A stretch of DNA of 64,000 bases from NCBI RefSeq assembly GCF_010915705.1, contig NZ_JAAIKE010000007.1:117533-181532 (forward strand), read 5' to 3'. The notes beneath the pieces were generated by a model that searched no databases, was not told where the DNA came from, and saw nothing but the letters and a program-made list of their open reading frames with translations. The DNA comes from Pseudotabrizicola algicola (lineage in GTDB: Bacteria; Pseudomonadota; Alphaproteobacteria; Rhodobacterales; Rhodobacteraceae). Of the stretch, positions 18,271-28,067 are shown one piece after another. How positions within the stretch are numbered: the first letter of the stretch is position 1; each line of letters starts with the position of its first letter. Made by a program: the position numbers and the translations under genes.

Positions 18271-18804
18271 TCAGTTTGCAGGCGTGGAGGAAACGCCCAC
18301 CTGCGCGGGCCGCAAAAGCCGGTCGTGCAACATGAAGCCATCGGTCATCACCTGAATGATCTCGCCCGCCTTTGTTCCCGGGACGGGTGCCTCGAACATT
18401 GCCTGATGCAACTGCGGGTCAAACGCATCGCCCGCGACCGGCGAGATCGGCGTCACGCCGTGTTTGGTCATCACGTTGATCAATTCGCGCAGCGTAAGTT
18501 CGACGCCCTCGATCAAAGCGGCCGCCTGGGTGCGGGTTTCATCTGTAGCCGAGTCGAGCGCCCGTTTCAGGTTGTCAAACACCGGCAAAAGATCACGGGC
18601 CAGCCGGGTGCTGCCATACTGCTCGGCCTCCCTGCGATCGCGGTCTGCCCGCTTGCGCGAGTTTTCCGCATCTGCGAGTGCACGCATGAACCGATCCCGC
18701 AATTCGTCACGTTCAGCGCGCAAAGCCTCAAGCTCTTCCGCTTCGATGAATTCCTCGATCTCTTCGATCTCTGTTGCCTCGGCGCTCGGGTTTTCCTGGG
18801 CCAT
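18271..18804 (-). CDS. grpE: Nucleotide exchange factor GrpE
   Basis: The 177-residue protein has the GrpE layout: an acidic start (EIEEIEEFIEAEELEAL), a long coiled coil through about residue 75, and a C-terminal beta domain with the conserved HQAMFEAPVPGTKAG and LLRPAQVGVS. It releases ADP from DnaK in the chaperone cycle. I placed the start at the ATG at 18804 (MAQENPSAEA) rather than the longer reading to 18912, which invades hrcA. It follows hrcA by 31 bp and is probably co-transcribed with it. Confidence 0.95.
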   Translation of the reverse strand: MAQENPSAEATEIEEIEEFIEAEELEALRAERDELRDRFMRALADAENSRKRADRDRREAEQYGSTRLARDLLPVFDNLKRALDSATDETRTQAAALIEGVELTLRELINVMTKHGVTPISPVAGDAFDPQLHQAMFEAPVPGTKAGEIIQVMTDGFMLHDRLLRPAQVGVSSTPAN

Positions 18805-18835
18805 TTTTGTCTTCCTTACACAAATACTCGGGCGA

Positions 18836-19906
18836 TCATCCCTTGCCGCGCTCGGACACCAGCCGGCCGACAAGCTGTGCCGTGTAGTCGACAATCGGAA
18901 CGATGCGACCATAATTCAGCCGCGTCGGACCAATGACGCCAACGGCACCGATGATCTTTCGATCAGCGTTCATATAGGGAGAGACCACCAGAGAGGAACC
19001 CGAAAGTGAGAAAAGCTTGTTCTCCGAACCGATAAAAATGCGCACACCGTCGCCCGTCTCGGTCAACTCGAGAAAGTCTGCGATGTCCCGCTTGCGCTCA
19101 AGATCATCGAACAAACTGCGGATACGCTCGATTTCGGGGCCTTCAGTGGCAGCCTCCAGCAAATTCGCGCGGCCCCTGACGATCAGCCGTTCTCCTTGCG
19201 TGCCGCTGTTTTCCCAAATGGCAATGCCGCTTTCCACCAACTCCCGGGCCAGAACGTCAATTTCCTGCCGGTGACGATCGATGTCTTGCGTCATTGTGCG
19301 CCGCAGATCGGACAGCGTGCGGCCTTCGGCAAGGGCGTTAAGAAAATTGGCCGCCTCTCTCATCGAAGAGGGCGTCTGGCCCGGCGGCGGGGTGAACAAC
19401 CGATTTTCGACATGGCCGTCTGCAAAGACCAACACGACAAGGGCGCGCTCGGGCGACAGGCTGACAAACTCGATATGCTTGATGGGCGCCTCGCGCTTGG
19501 GCGAAAGCACGAGACTTGCGCCGCGCGTGATGCCGGACAGGGCTGAGCCGACCTGATCGAGCAACGATGCCACATCATTGTCCGAACTGCCGAGTGTGGC
19601 ATCGATCTTTTCGCGATCTTCCTGCGCCACCGCGCCCACCTCGAGCAGACCGTCGACAAACATGCGTAGCCCGCGCTGAGTCGGTATCCGACCGGCGGAG
19701 ACGTGGGGACTATCGAGCAGCCCGAGATACTCGAGATCCTGCATGACGTTGCGAATGGTCGCCGCCGAGACCTTTTCGGACATGCTGCGCGTCAGGCTTC
19801 GGGAGCCGACCGGCTCACCATTGGTCAGATAGCCTTCAACCACGCGACGGAACACTTCACGAGACCGATCATTCATTTCTGAAAGCAGATTCGCACCTTC
19901 GGTCAT
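18836..19906 (-). CDS. hrcA: Heat-inducible transcription repressor HrcA
   Basis: The 356-residue protein has the N-terminal winged helix ([29 protein letters not shown]) and the GAF-like core of HrcA, ending near [16 protein letters not shown] sequence. The family represses heat-shock chaperone genes by binding CIRCE palindromes and needs GroEL for activity. No CIRCE palindrome is seen upstream of hrcA or grpE here, so its targets (probably groESL) lie elsewhere. It diverges from rph across 113 bp. Confidence 0.95.
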   Translation of the reverse strand: MTEGANLLSEMNDRSREVFRRVVEGYLTNGEPVGSRSLTRSMSEKVSAATIRNVMQDLEYLGLLDSPHVSAGRIPTQRGLRMFVDGLLEVGAVAQEDREKIDATLGSSDNDVASLLDQVGSALSGITRGASLVLSPKREAPIKHIEFVSLSPERALVVLVFADGHVENRLFTPPPGQTPSSMREAANFLNALAEGRTLSDLRRTMTQDIDRHRQEIDVLARELVESGIAIWENSGTQGERLIVRGRANLLEAATEGPEIERIRSLFDDLERKRDIADFLELTETGDGVRIFIGSENKLFSLSGSSLVVSPYMNADRKIIGAVGVIGPTRLNYGRIVPIVDYTAQLVGRLVSERGKG

Positions 19907-20019
19907 GTGACACTCCTTTCAACGCATCAGACTATTCCGATCCACGCGATGGTCAATCGGGGTTGCATAGACTGCGGTCAGGCGCATATCTGGCTTGGAC
20001 CGACGGAAAGGAAAAAAAC

Positions 20020-20736
20020 ATGCGTCCCTCTGGCCGACAACTGGACCAAATGCGCCCCGTTTCTATTGAAACCAACGTGATGCGGCACGCGGAAGGTTCA
20101 TGCCTGATCAAGATCGGTAACACGCATGTGTTATGCTCTGCGACGATTGAAGACAAGGCTCCGTCTTTTTTGAAGAACACGGGGCTTGGGTGGGTCACCG
20201 CAGAATATGGCATGCTTCCACGCGCGACCAACAGCAGGACGCGCAGAGAGGCGGTCCTTGGAAAGCAGTCTGGAAGAACACAAGAAATTCAAAGGCTTAT
20301 CGGAAGATCTTTGCGCGCGGGCGTAGATCGTAGCGCACTTGGCGAGCGGCAGATCGTGATTGACTGCGATGTGTTGCAGGCGGACGGCGGTACGCGCTGC
20401 GCTGCGATCACTGGCGGCTGGGTTGCGCTTCGTCTGGCCGTGAACAAGTTATTGGCGGCAGGCACCATCGTGAGCGATCCTATTCTGGATCATGTCGCAG
20501 CGATTTCTTGCGGCATTTATGCAGGTCAGCCTGTGCTTGACCTCGATTATCCAGAGGACTCTGCAGCCGGAACGGATGGCAACTTTGTAGTGACGGGTCG
20601 CGGCCGTCTGGTCGAGGTGCAGATGTCTGCGGAGGGAGCATCTTTTTCTAGAGAGGAAATGCTTGAATTGCTTGGCCTGGCAGAAGCCGGCGCAAAGCGC
20701 TTGGTCGAGGCGCAGCTGAGCGCAATTGGAGGTTAG
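20020..20736 (+). CDS. rph: Ribonuclease PH
   Basis: The 238-residue protein matches RNase [16 protein letters not shown] at the start, the phosphate-binding RTREIQ-type segment [16 protein letters not shown], and the [18 protein letters not shown] core. It trims tRNA 3' ends using phosphate. The ATG at 20020 has AAGGA a short way upstream. It is followed four bases later by rdgB, forming a two-gene unit that heads into hemW. Confidence 0.96.
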   Translation: MRPSGRQLDQMRPVSIETNVMRHAEGSCLIKIGNTHVLCSATIEDKAPSFLKNTGLGWVTAEYGMLPRATNSRTRREAVLGKQSGRTQEIQRLIGRSLRAGVDRSALGERQIVIDCDVLQADGGTRCAAITGGWVALRLAVNKLLAAGTIVSDPILDHVAAISCGIYAGQPVLDLDYPEDSAAGTDGNFVVTGRGRLVEVQMSAEGASFSREEMLELLGLAEAGAKRLVEAQLSAIGG

Positions 20737-20740
20737 TGGG

Positions 20741-21346
20741 TTGCATACGCTGGGTAAGACGTTGCTGATTGCAACCCATAATCAAGGCAAGCTCGAAGAA
20801 ATCACCGCGCTGCTCGCGCCTTACGGCGTGGAAGTGGTTTCTGCTGCGGCTTTTGGTTTGCCCGAACCCGCCGAAACTGAGAACAGCTTTGTTGGCAATG
20901 CCCGCATAAAGGCCCATGCTGCAGCGCTAGCGACTGGGCTACCAGCCCTTGCGGATGATTCCGGCATTTGCGTCGATGCTCTGGCAGGCGCACCGGGTGT
21001 TTATACTGCCGATTGGGCGGAGACCGGATCAGGGCGCGATTTCAAGCTGGCTATGACGCGGACATGGCAGGCCTGCGAAGACATCAACGCGACAGAACCA
21101 CGAACAGCGCAGTTTCGGTGCACACTGGTGCTCGCTTGGCCCGATGGCGAGGATATGGTTTTCGAGGGCAGCATTTCAGGTAGGCTGGTCTGGCCAATGC
21201 GGGGCGCGGAGGGGCATGGTTATGACCCCATTTTTCAACCTGACGGATACGAGGAAACCTTCGCAGAAATGGACCTCGCGAAAAAGGGCCAGATCAGTCA
21301 CCGCGCGGATGCATTCCGCAAATTAATCGCAAATTGTTTCACGTGA
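20741..21346 (+). CDS. rdgB: dITP/XTP pyrophosphatase (RdgB/HAM1 family)
   Basis: The 201-residue protein has the HAM1 features ATHNQGKLEEI, SFVGNARIKA, ADDSGICVDAL and GYDPIFQPDGY. It hydrolyses non-canonical purine triphosphates (dITP, XTP) to monophosphates, keeping them out of DNA. I chose a TTG start at 20741, eight bases after GGAGG at the end of rph; a TTG at 20726 would lie upstream of that site. Its TGA stop is inside a parS site. Confidence 0.93.
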   Translation: MHTLGKTLLIATHNQGKLEEITALLAPYGVEVVSAAAFGLPEPAETENSFVGNARIKAHAAALATGLPALADDSGICVDALAGAPGVYTADWAETGSGRDFKLAMTRTWQACEDINATEPRTAQFRCTLVLAWPDGEDMVFEGSISGRLVWPMRGAEGHGYDPIFQPDGYEETFAEMDLAKKGQISHRADAFRKLIANCFT

Positions 21347-21350
21347 AACC
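21335..21350. other. parS site 1 (15 of 16 consensus)
   Basis: This copy of the ParB-binding palindrome reads TGTTTCACGTGAAACC, differing from TGTTTCACGTGAAACA at the last base. It overlaps the end of rdgB, and the rdgB stop codon lies within it. It is about 2.1 kb from the parB start. Confidence 0.9.
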
Positions 21351-21364
21351 CGCCCTCTGATTGG

Positions 21365-22528
21365 ATGAGCATGATGGAACGATGGCAATCTGCGGGTTTC
21401 GGACTTTATGTGCACTGGCCATTCTGCCAATCGAAATGTCCTTACTGTGACTTCAATAGCCATGTTTCAGCGAAGGTGGATCATGATGTTTGGCGAGTTG
21501 CCTTCCTCGCTGAAATGAGGCGCTATGCCGAGCTTTCCCCAGATCGGGTTCTAAGCAGCATCTTTTTCGGTGGGGGGACACCCTCACTGATGGACCCCGC
21601 AACTGTTGAGGCCATCATTGATGATGCCGCGCAGCTTTGGAAAATCGCCAACAATGTCGAAATTACGCTTGAAGCGAACCCAACCTCCGTCGAAATCGAC
21701 AAATTTCAGGCGTTCAAAACTGCTGGCGTAAATCGCGTTTCCGTCGGCGTCCAGGCACTCAATGACAATGATCTCAGACGGCTGGGACGGCTTCACGATG
21801 CGCATGAAGCCAGACGTGCAATTGAGGTTTCGCAGCAAGTTTTTGATCGCACGAGCTTTGATCTCATCTACGCGCGGCAAGATCAAACGATCGGGCAGTG
21901 GCGAAGTGAGCTGGTCGAGGCGCTGAAACTCGCAGGCGGTCATCTGTCGCTGTATCAGTTGACGATCGAGCCCGGAACAGTCTTTGGCGCAAGATATGAT
22001 CGCGGGCTTCTTCGCGGACTGCCAGTCGAGGATGTAGCGGCGGAGATGTATGAGCTTACCCAAGAGATCTGCTCAGATGCGGGATATAATGCCTATGAGG
22101 TATCAAACCATGCCCGATCCGGCGAAGAGTCGCGTCACAATCTGATCTATTGGCGGGGTGGAGATTATGTGGGCGTAGGCCCGGGGGCGCACGGCAGAAT
22201 CACCAAGGGAAATGGCGAAAGATTCGCCACAACGCGGCCATTGGCTCCCACAACTTGGCTTCAAGATGTGAAGACAAACGCGAAGCTCGGTTTGGAACCT
22301 ATTTCTCGGGAAGACCAAGCTGCCGAATTCATTATGATGGGGCTAAGACTTTCTGAAGGTATTGATCTTACTGATTATCGCGCTATTGCAGGGAATGACT
22401 TACCCCAACAACCGATAAGTGAACTTGACGATTTGGGGCTTGTGACCGTCGCTGATGGCCGGTTAAGGGCAACTGCCTCCGGGCGCCTAGTTCTAAACGC
22501 GGTTTTGCGCAAGCTGGTTGCAGGTTAA
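21365..22528 (+). CDS. hemW: Radical-SAM protein HemW (coproporphyrinogen oxidase-like)
   Basis: The 387-residue protein has the radical SAM cluster motif CQSKCPYC (C20, C24, C27) next to YVHWPFC, then GGGTPSL and the C-terminal HemN-type domain. HemW proteins are haem chaperones rather than true coproporphyrinogen dehydrogenases. It often follows rdgB, as here. The start codon is uncertain because three ATGs lie within 12 bases (21365, 21371, 21374) and none has a strong ribosome-binding site. Its end meets parB tail to tail with two bases between the stop codons. Confidence 0.9.
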   Translation: MSMMERWQSAGFGLYVHWPFCQSKCPYCDFNSHVSAKVDHDVWRVAFLAEMRRYAELSPDRVLSSIFFGGGTPSLMDPATVEAIIDDAAQLWKIANNVEITLEANPTSVEIDKFQAFKTAGVNRVSVGVQALNDNDLRRLGRLHDAHEARRAIEVSQQVFDRTSFDLIYARQDQTIGQWRSELVEALKLAGGHLSLYQLTIEPGTVFGARYDRGLLRGLPVEDVAAEMYELTQEICSDAGYNAYEVSNHARSGEESRHNLIYWRGGDYVGVGPGAHGRITKGNGERFATTRPLAPTTWLQDVKTNAKLGLEPISREDQAAEFIMMGLRLSEGIDLTDYRAIAGNDLPQQPISELDDLGLVTVADGRLRATASGRLVLNAVLRKLVAG

Positions 22529-22540
22529 CATCAGCTTGCG
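22508..22540. terminator. Hairpin spanning the convergent hemW and parB ends
   Basis: A 9-bp inverted repeat (CGCAAGCTG / CAGCTTGCG) is built from the last codons of both genes. It could form in either transcript and serve as a compact shared 3' hairpin. There is no clear T-run, so this is only a candidate. Confidence 0.4.
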
Positions 22541-23445
22541 AAATCTCGCGGCACCACCGAGAGCACTTGGCAGATCATGTCAAGCTGCTCAAGGTCTCGG
22601 TACCTGATCCGCAGCGTGCCGCCCTCACCCGAAACGTCATGATCGATGGATACACCCATCCCTAGGTTTGCACTTAGATCAGATTCGATGGCCCGGGTAT
22701 CCGCATCCTTTTCTGTTTTACGAGGATTGCTGCCTTTCTTGTTGCCTCCGTTCGCAACTTGGCGGACCAGCTTCTCCGTTTCTCGCACGGAAAGAGCCGA
22801 GTTCACGACTTTTTGTGCAAGCGACAACGGGTCAGGGGCGCCAATCAAGGCACGGGCGTGGCCGGCCGTGAGTTTACCCGACCGTATCATTGTTAACACG
22901 TCTTCCGGCAAAGCGAGCAGTCGCATGGTGTTCGCGACGTGAGACCGGCTTTTGGATAGAGCTTCGGCCAGCTTTTCCTGGGTATGGCCGTAGTTTTCCA
23001 TAAGCTGCTTGAATCCGAGCGCTTCTTCAACTGCGTTCAGATCTGCGCGCTGGATATTCTCGATAATTGCAATTTCAAGGACTTCATCATCCGAAAACTC
23101 TCGGATGACCACAGGAACTGCGTGAAGACGCGCCATCTGTGCCGCGCGCCAACGCCTTTCTCCAGCAATGATCTCGTAGGAATGAGAAGCTTTTATTGGA
23201 CGAACGACAAGGGGCTGGATAATCCCTCTTCCCCGGATTGAGGCTGCGAGTTCTTCAAGAAGGCCTGCATCAAAGTCGCGCCTTGGTTGGTTTGGATTCG
23301 GGACAATCCTTTCGATCGGCACCATTGCATCCGCCGAAGTCCCGGCAGGGCTTTTGCCATCCATATCACCCTTGATGAGATTTACATCGGCCATCAAGGC
23401 TGACAGTCCGCGGCCCAACCCTTTTCGTTCTGCCTTCTTTTCCAT
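22531..23445 (-). CDS. parB: Chromosome partitioning protein ParB
   Basis: The 304-residue protein has the ParB layout: N-terminal KGLGRGLSALM (ParA-interacting), the CTPase domain with box GERRWRA and ENIQRADLNAVEEA, a helix-turn-helix region (HTQEKLAEALSKSRSHVANTMRLL) that reads parS, and a C-terminal dimer domain. It loads on parS, spreads as a CTP clamp and drives origin segregation with ParA. It follows parA by 17 bp at the end of the rho-mnmE-mnmG-rsmG-parA-parB series. Three parS sites lie within 4 kb. Confidence 0.97.
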   Translation of the reverse strand: MEKKAERKGLGRGLSALMADVNLIKGDMDGKSPAGTSADAMVPIERIVPNPNQPRRDFDAGLLEELAASIRGRGIIQPLVVRPIKASHSYEIIAGERRWRAAQMARLHAVPVVIREFSDDEVLEIAIIENIQRADLNAVEEALGFKQLMENYGHTQEKLAEALSKSRSHVANTMRLLALPEDVLTMIRSGKLTAGHARALIGAPDPLSLAQKVVNSALSVRETEKLVRQVANGGNKKGSNPRKTEKDADTRAIESDLSANLGMGVSIDHDVSGEGGTLRIRYRDLEQLDMICQVLSVVPRDFAS

Positions 23446-23462
23446 GAGACTTCTTTCTTTTT

Positions 23463-24275
23463 TTAGGCAGCACGGCCGCTAGAGCGACGTGAGATGACTT
23501 CTAGAGCAAGCCGGCGATATGCCTCTGCACCTTTCGACGTCGGGTCATATTGCAATACAGGCAATGCAAAGGATGGCGCTTCGGAAACTCTTACATTTCG
23601 CGGAATCGTGGTAGCAAAAACCATATCACCCAAGTTGGCGCGCGCATCTGCCTCCACTTGCTGCGAGAGCCGATTTCGGCTGTCCGCCATGGTTATGAGC
23701 ACCCCCTCAATTCTAAGGCGAGGATTTGCAGACTTGCGAATGTCTCGAATCGTGAGCATTAGCTGTGACAGCCCCTCCAGAGCAAAAAACTCACTCTGGA
23801 GGGGGACAAGCACGGATTCTGCCGCGACGAGAGCATTAACTGTCAACAATGACAGCGATGGCGGACAATCAACCAGGACGAAGTCGAACCCGGCAGCTAG
23901 AAAACTGGCTTCCGAAACAGCATCGGCCAGGAGAAACGAGCGCTTTTCGCTGGAAACGAGTTCAATGTCCGCAGACGCTAAGTCAGCGTTCGCCGGGCAA
24001 ACGCTGATTCCAGGCACTGTAGAGTTTTGACAAAGATCTGTTATCAGCGCTTGCTCAAGTAATAGATCGTAGCTGGTCTTGCCTCGTGCCTCCGGGGAGA
24101 CGCCCAGACCAGTCGACGCATTTCCTTGTGGGTCAAAGTCGATGACCAAAACCTTGTATCCGAACTCGCTGAGCCCAGCAGCAAGATTGATGGTCGTTGT
24201 AGTCTTCCCCACTCCGCCCTTTTGATTGGCAACAGCGATAACCTTTGGAGAACGGCGTGAGTTCGACTCAGACAT
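23463..24275 (-). CDS. parA: Chromosome partitioning ATPase ParA
   Basis: The 270-residue Walker-type ATPase has the deviant Walker A NQKGGVGKTTT with signature lysine, LVIDFDPQGNAST, and VDCPPSLSLLT. It binds DNA non-specifically when bound to ATP and moves ParB-parS complexes. It overlaps the end of rsmG by 8 bp, so the two are translated together. The short N-terminus lacks a plasmid-type HTH domain, as expected for a chromosomal ParA (Soj type). Confidence 0.97.
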   Translation of the reverse strand: MSESNSRRSPKVIAVANQKGGVGKTTTTINLAAGLSEFGYKVLVIDFDPQGNASTGLGVSPEARGKTSYDLLLEQALITDLCQNSTVPGISVCPANADLASADIELVSSEKRSFLLADAVSEASFLAAGFDFVLVDCPPSLSLLTVNALVAAESVLVPLQSEFFALEGLSQLMLTIRDIRKSANPRLRIEGVLITMADSRNRLSQQVEADARANLGDMVFATTIPRNVRVSEAPSFALPVLQYDPTSKGAEAYRRLALEVISRRSSGRAA

Positions 24276-24888
24276 GCCGGATATTCCTTATCTCCAAGAC
24301 TGCAGATGCTCGCTCCGTCACGCTCTGGTGCACCGTAAGGTCAAAGACCCATGCCGCCTTCGCCTGAGTGATCTCATCCTGGTAACGAACGCCCTTGGGG
24401 AAAAGAGCAACTCCATTTGTCGCCATATGCAAGTTCGCGAATTCGCACAGCCGCGGCAAGCCCGCCAACGCGCGCGCCGACAACACCGCCGCTCCTAAAG
24501 GCGGGACCCTTTCGATCCTCTCCGTAAAGACCTCTACTGTGACCTCCAATTGGCGGGCAGCCTCGCGTAAAAATGCGGACTTACGCTGATCAGCCTCCAC
24601 GAGCACAACCCGACCTCCGACACCCTCTTCAGCCATCATAATCGCGACAACCAGACCCGGAAATCCGCCGCCACTCCCGAGATCACACCAAACACCGCCG
24701 CGGAAATGTGCGAGACGAAATATCTGCATAGAATCGTCGATATGACGCGATCTAATGGTCTTCAAGCTTTCCTTCGACACAAGATTGATGATCGGATTCC
24801 ACTTTTGGACCAAGCGCTCCAGAAGCAGAAGCTTCTCATCTGTTTCACGTGAAACAATCCGCTCGGCAGACGTCGACTTTTGTGCCAT
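24268..24888 (-). CDS. rsmG: 16S rRNA m7G527 methyltransferase RsmG (GidB)
   Basis: The 206-residue protein has the SAM-binding motif CDLGSGGGFPGLVVAI and the GidB region WNPIINLVS and HIDDSMQI. It methylates N7 of G527 in 16S rRNA. The ATG at 24888 overlaps the mnmG stop by one base (TGATG). The parS site at 24841-24856 lies inside its first codons, so residues VSRET are encoded by the ParB-binding palindrome. Confidence 0.95.
   Translation of the reverse strand: MAQKSTSAERIVSRETDEKLLLLERLVQKWNPIINLVSKESLKTIRSRHIDDSMQIFRLAHFRGGVWCDLGSGGGFPGLVVAIMMAEEGVGGRVVLVEADQRKSAFLREAARQLEVTVEVFTERIERVPPLGAAVLSARALAGLPRLCEFANLHMATNGVALFPKGVRYQDEITQAKAAWVFDLTVHQSVTERASAVLEIRNIRHV
24841..24856. other. parS site 2 (perfect consensus)
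   Basis: The 16-bp palindrome TGTTTCACGTGAAACA matches the bacterial parS consensus at every position. It lies within the start of the rsmG coding sequence, about 600 bp upstream of parA. Confidence 0.95.
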
Positions 24889-26762
24889 CAAGGCACCGCC
24901 TTCAGTGCAGTATATTTGCGAAGGTTCGCCAAGATTAGAGCCAAACCCGCCGGAGTCATTCCTTCGATCTTAGCAGCCTCCGCGAGACTTGCTGGCCTAC
25001 ACCTCATAAGCTTTGATTTAAGCTCGCCCGAGAGACCTGACAGCGTTGCGTAGGGAAAATCACAGGGTATAGCCGTAGCTTCCTCACGCTTAAGCTGAGA
25101 TATCTGCGCGTCTTGCCGATCAAGGTAACGCCCATAGGCAGCGTCTCGCAGGACTTGCTCCCGAATGCTGGAATCAAGTGCGCTCAGGTGCGGAACCAGC
25201 CTATTTTGATCTTCTGCCGACATCGGATACGCGCCTAAAACCTCAAGAGCGGTTCGACGCGAGCCATCGGCGCTCACCTGTAGCCCAAAGGAAAGCAGAT
25301 CGCGCGGTGTGAATGTGATCATCTGCAATGCTTGTTTCGCATTCGCCAACGCTTCCGCTTTGGTGGAAAACGCTTTTTGTCGCACATCACTGACGATACC
25401 CAGATCTACTCCTCTTGGTGTCAACCGCTGGTCTGCATTGTCCGCGCGCAAGGACAACCGATATTCGGCGCGGGAAGTAAACATCCGATACGGCTCAGTT
25501 ACACCTCGGGAACGCAAATCATCCGTCAGAACGCCAATGTAGCTGTCAGCACGATGAAAAATGACTTCCGGCTCCCCCTTTGCAACCATGGCAGCATTCA
25601 AACCTGCGCAGAGACCCTGAGCGGCCGCTTCTTCATATCCGGTTGTCCCGTTAATCTGGCCAGCCAAGAAAAATCCTTTGATTTCCTTGAGTTCTAGCGC
25701 AGCTGACAAAGCGCGCGGGTCAAAAAAATCATATTCGATGGCATAGGCTGGTTGAAGGATAACCGCCTTCTCAAGTCCTTCAATGGAAGAGACGTAGGAC
25801 TGCTGTACATCAAATGGAAGCGATGACGAAATGCCATTAGGATAAACAGTATGATCGCTTAGACCCTCTGGCTCAAGAAAGACCTGATGACTGTCCTTAT
25901 CGGAAAACCGCGTAACTTTATCCTCGATGGAAGGACAATAGCGCGGTCCAACCCCTTCGATGTGGCCTCCGTACATGGCAGAGCGCGACAGATTCTCTCG
26001 AATGATGTCATGTGTGCGCTCATTTGTTCTCGTGATGCCGCACGAGATCTGTCGCGCCACTGGCTTGTGGTTTAAAAAGGAAAAGAGGACCGGGTCTTCA
26101 TCGCCCGCCTGCATTTCCAGGATATCCCAATTGATCGTCCGCCCATCCAACCTCGGAGGCGTTCCGGTTTTAAGTCGGCCTCGCTTGAGACCAAGATCGT
26201 TGAGCCGATCGCCGAGAGGGATTGACGCATCATGGCCCATCCTTCCCCCGGATTGACGTTTGTCCCCGATATGGATCACGCCGTTAAGAAACGTGCCGGT
26301 TGTCAGAACAACCGCTCGGGCACCAATTCTTTCTCCGCCACGCAACAGCACGCCCGTAACCCGATGCTCCAGAGTCACGAGGTCAACCACTTCTCCCTCA
26401 ACCAGCGACAAGCCCGCTTGAGCCCGAACTTCTTCCTGCACAAAGGAACGATATAGCGCCCGATCCACTTGCGCTCTCGGACCCTGAACCGCAGGACCCT
26501 TTCGCCGATTAAGCAATCTGAACTGGATCCCTGCTGCATCGGCTGCCCGACCCATCAATCCATCCAATGCGTCAATCTCACGCACCAAGTGACCCTTCCC
26601 AAGCCCTCCGATCGCAGGGTTACAGGACAAAAGCCCAATCGCATCCAATTTTTGTGTGATCAGGGCCACGGTGACCCCCGCCCGAGCGGCCGCCAGCGCA
26701 GCCTCAGTACCGGCGTGCCCGCCGCCCACAACGATAACATCGAAATGTTTCACGTGAAACAA
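24888..26762 (-). CDS. mnmG: tRNA uridine 5-carboxymethylaminomethyl modification enzyme MnmG (GidA)
   Basis: The 624-residue flavoprotein has the FAD loop [14 protein letters not shown], the [22 protein letters not shown] signature region and the [11 protein letters not shown] tail motif. With MnmE it forms the cmnm5 modification at U34 of certain tRNAs. The start is not an ATG. A TTG at 26762 lies two bases after the mnmE stop, and a GTG at 26753 gives the usual family start [10 protein letters not shown]. Both sit in or beside parS site 3. I list the longer form; either is possible. Confidence 0.95.
   Translation of the reverse strand: MFHVKHFDVIVVGGGHAGTEAALAAARAGVTVALITQKLDAIGLLSCNPAIGGLGKGHLVREIDALDGLMGRAADAAGIQFRLLNRRKGPAVQGPRAQVDRALYRSFVQEEVRAQAGLSLVEGEVVDLVTLEHRVTGVLLRGGERIGARAVVLTTGTFLNGVIHIGDKRQSGGRMGHDASIPLGDRLNDLGLKRGRLKTGTPPRLDGRTINWDILEMQAGDEDPVLFSFLNHKPVARQISCGITRTNERTHDIIRENLSRSAMYGGHIEGVGPRYCPSIEDKVTRFSDKDSHQVFLEPEGLSDHTVYPNGISSSLPFDVQQSYVSSIEGLEKAVILQPAYAIEYDFFDPRALSAALELKEIKGFFLAGQINGTTGYEEAAAQGLCAGLNAAMVAKGEPEVIFHRADSYIGVLTDDLRSRGVTEPYRMFTSRAEYRLSLRADNADQRLTPRGVDLGIVSDVRQKAFSTKAEALANAKQALQMITFTPRDLLSFGLQVSADGSRRTALEVLGAYPMSAEDQNRLVPHLSALDSSIREQVLRDAAYGRYLDRQDAQISQLKREEATAIPCDFPYATLSGLSGELKSKLMRCRPASLAEAAKIEGMTPAGLALILANLRKYTALKAVP
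26746..26761. other. parS site 3 (perfect consensus)
   Basis: A second perfect TGTTTCACGTGAAACA palindrome overlaps the translation start of mnmG. It is the parS nearest to the proposed origin, about 3.2 kb away. Confidence 0.95.
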
Positions 26763-26764
26763 CC

Positions 26765-28045
26765 CTACTTTCCGATACAAAAGCTGCTGAATATCTCATC
26801 AAGCAACGTCTCTACCCCGATTTTTCCCACCAGAAGATCAACGGCTTGGGTGGAGGACCTCAATTCTGCCGCGACCAATTCAAGAGGAACATAATCAGCA
26901 TACAGCAATTCGAGGGCAGACTCCATGCTGACACGCGCCAACGCGAGCGCAGACCTATGGCGTTCTCGAATGAGGACCCCAGATCCCGAGACCTGCCCCT
27001 CTAGTCGATGTCGAATGGTCTCGACCAGCAATGCCAGACCTTCCCCTGTCTTGCTTGAAACAGCGCCTGGACGAGGTGACAGATCGGCTCTGCTCCACAC
27101 AACTATGTCCGCATTCATCTGAACGTCAGGAGTCTCGTCAGGCGCCAAAACAAGCAATCGTACATCAGCTAACTCCGCACGCTCCCTTGCCCGCGCAACA
27201 CCAATCCGTTCGACTTCATCATCGGTTTGGCGCAGGCCGGCAGTATCGACAAAAGTCACAGGAAGGCCGCCGAGGTCCATTCGAACCTCGATAATGTCCC
27301 GAGTTGTTCCTGCAACAGGTGAAGTAATGGCCGCCTCTCTCCCAACCAGCGCATTCAGCAAACTGGACTTGCCCGCGTTCGGCGCACCTATAATCGCGAC
27401 CTCAAATCCTGCGCGCACCCGTTCGGCACCTCGGCTGTTGTCAATTTCCTCGCGAAACTCTTCGCAGAGACGGAGCACGATCTCGCGAACATCCGAAGTC
27501 ACATCAACAGGAACCTCTTCATCGGCAAAATCAATTGTCGCCTCGATAAGTGCCGCCGCCCGAATAAGGTCGGCACGCCACCGAGCAGCCTTTACACCGA
27601 TCGCACCCGACAACACCCGCTGTGCCTGGCGCCGCTGTGCCTCTGTTTCTGCGTCGATAAGATCCGCAAGTGCCTCCACTTGGGTCAAATCCAATACACC
27701 ATTTTCCAGTGCGCGACGGGTAAACTCTCCAGCCTGTGCAAGCCTCAGGCCTGGCACAGACTCCAGAAACTTCAACAAGGCAGAGACGACCGCTTCCCCT
27801 CCATGAATCTGAAACTCGACGACGGGCTCACCGGTAAAGCTTGCACCAGCTTCGAAATACAAAACCAATCCTGTGTCCAGAACCTCGCCCTTCGCCATAA
27901 GTTTGCGAAGTGACGCGCACCGGGGTCGGAGGCCGGTAATTCCAAGTGCTGCTGCTGCTTCCAGAGCGAGGGGGCCAGACACTCTTACAACAGCAACCCC
28001 CGCTCTACCGCGTGCTGTTGCCAGCGCGAAGATCGTGTCCGACAT
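26765..28045 (-). CDS. mnmE: tRNA modification GTPase MnmE (TrmE)
   Basis: The 426-residue protein has an N-terminal formyl-THF-binding domain ([24 protein letters not shown]), the G-domain with [23 protein letters not shown] and DTAGLR, and the C-terminal FCIGK motif typical of MnmE. It partners MnmG in making cmnm5U34 in tRNA. It is slightly shorter than the usual 440-460 residues. It starts 22 bp after rho in the same leftward series. Confidence 0.96.
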   Translation of the reverse strand: MSDTIFALATARGRAGVAVVRVSGPLALEAAAALGITGLRPRCASLRKLMAKGEVLDTGLVLYFEAGASFTGEPVVEFQIHGGEAVVSALLKFLESVPGLRLAQAGEFTRRALENGVLDLTQVEALADLIDAETEAQRRQAQRVLSGAIGVKAARWRADLIRAAALIEATIDFADEEVPVDVTSDVREIVLRLCEEFREEIDNSRGAERVRAGFEVAIIGAPNAGKSSLLNALVGREAAITSPVAGTTRDIIEVRMDLGGLPVTFVDTAGLRQTDDEVERIGVARARERAELADVRLLVLAPDETPDVQMNADIVVWSRADLSPRPGAVSSKTGEGLALLVETIRHRLEGQVSGSGVLIRERHRSALALARVSMESALELLYADYVPLELVAAELRSSTQAVDLLVGKIGVETLLDEIFSSFCIGK

Positions 28046-28067
28046 GACTTTGGCCCTGTTTTAGGCT

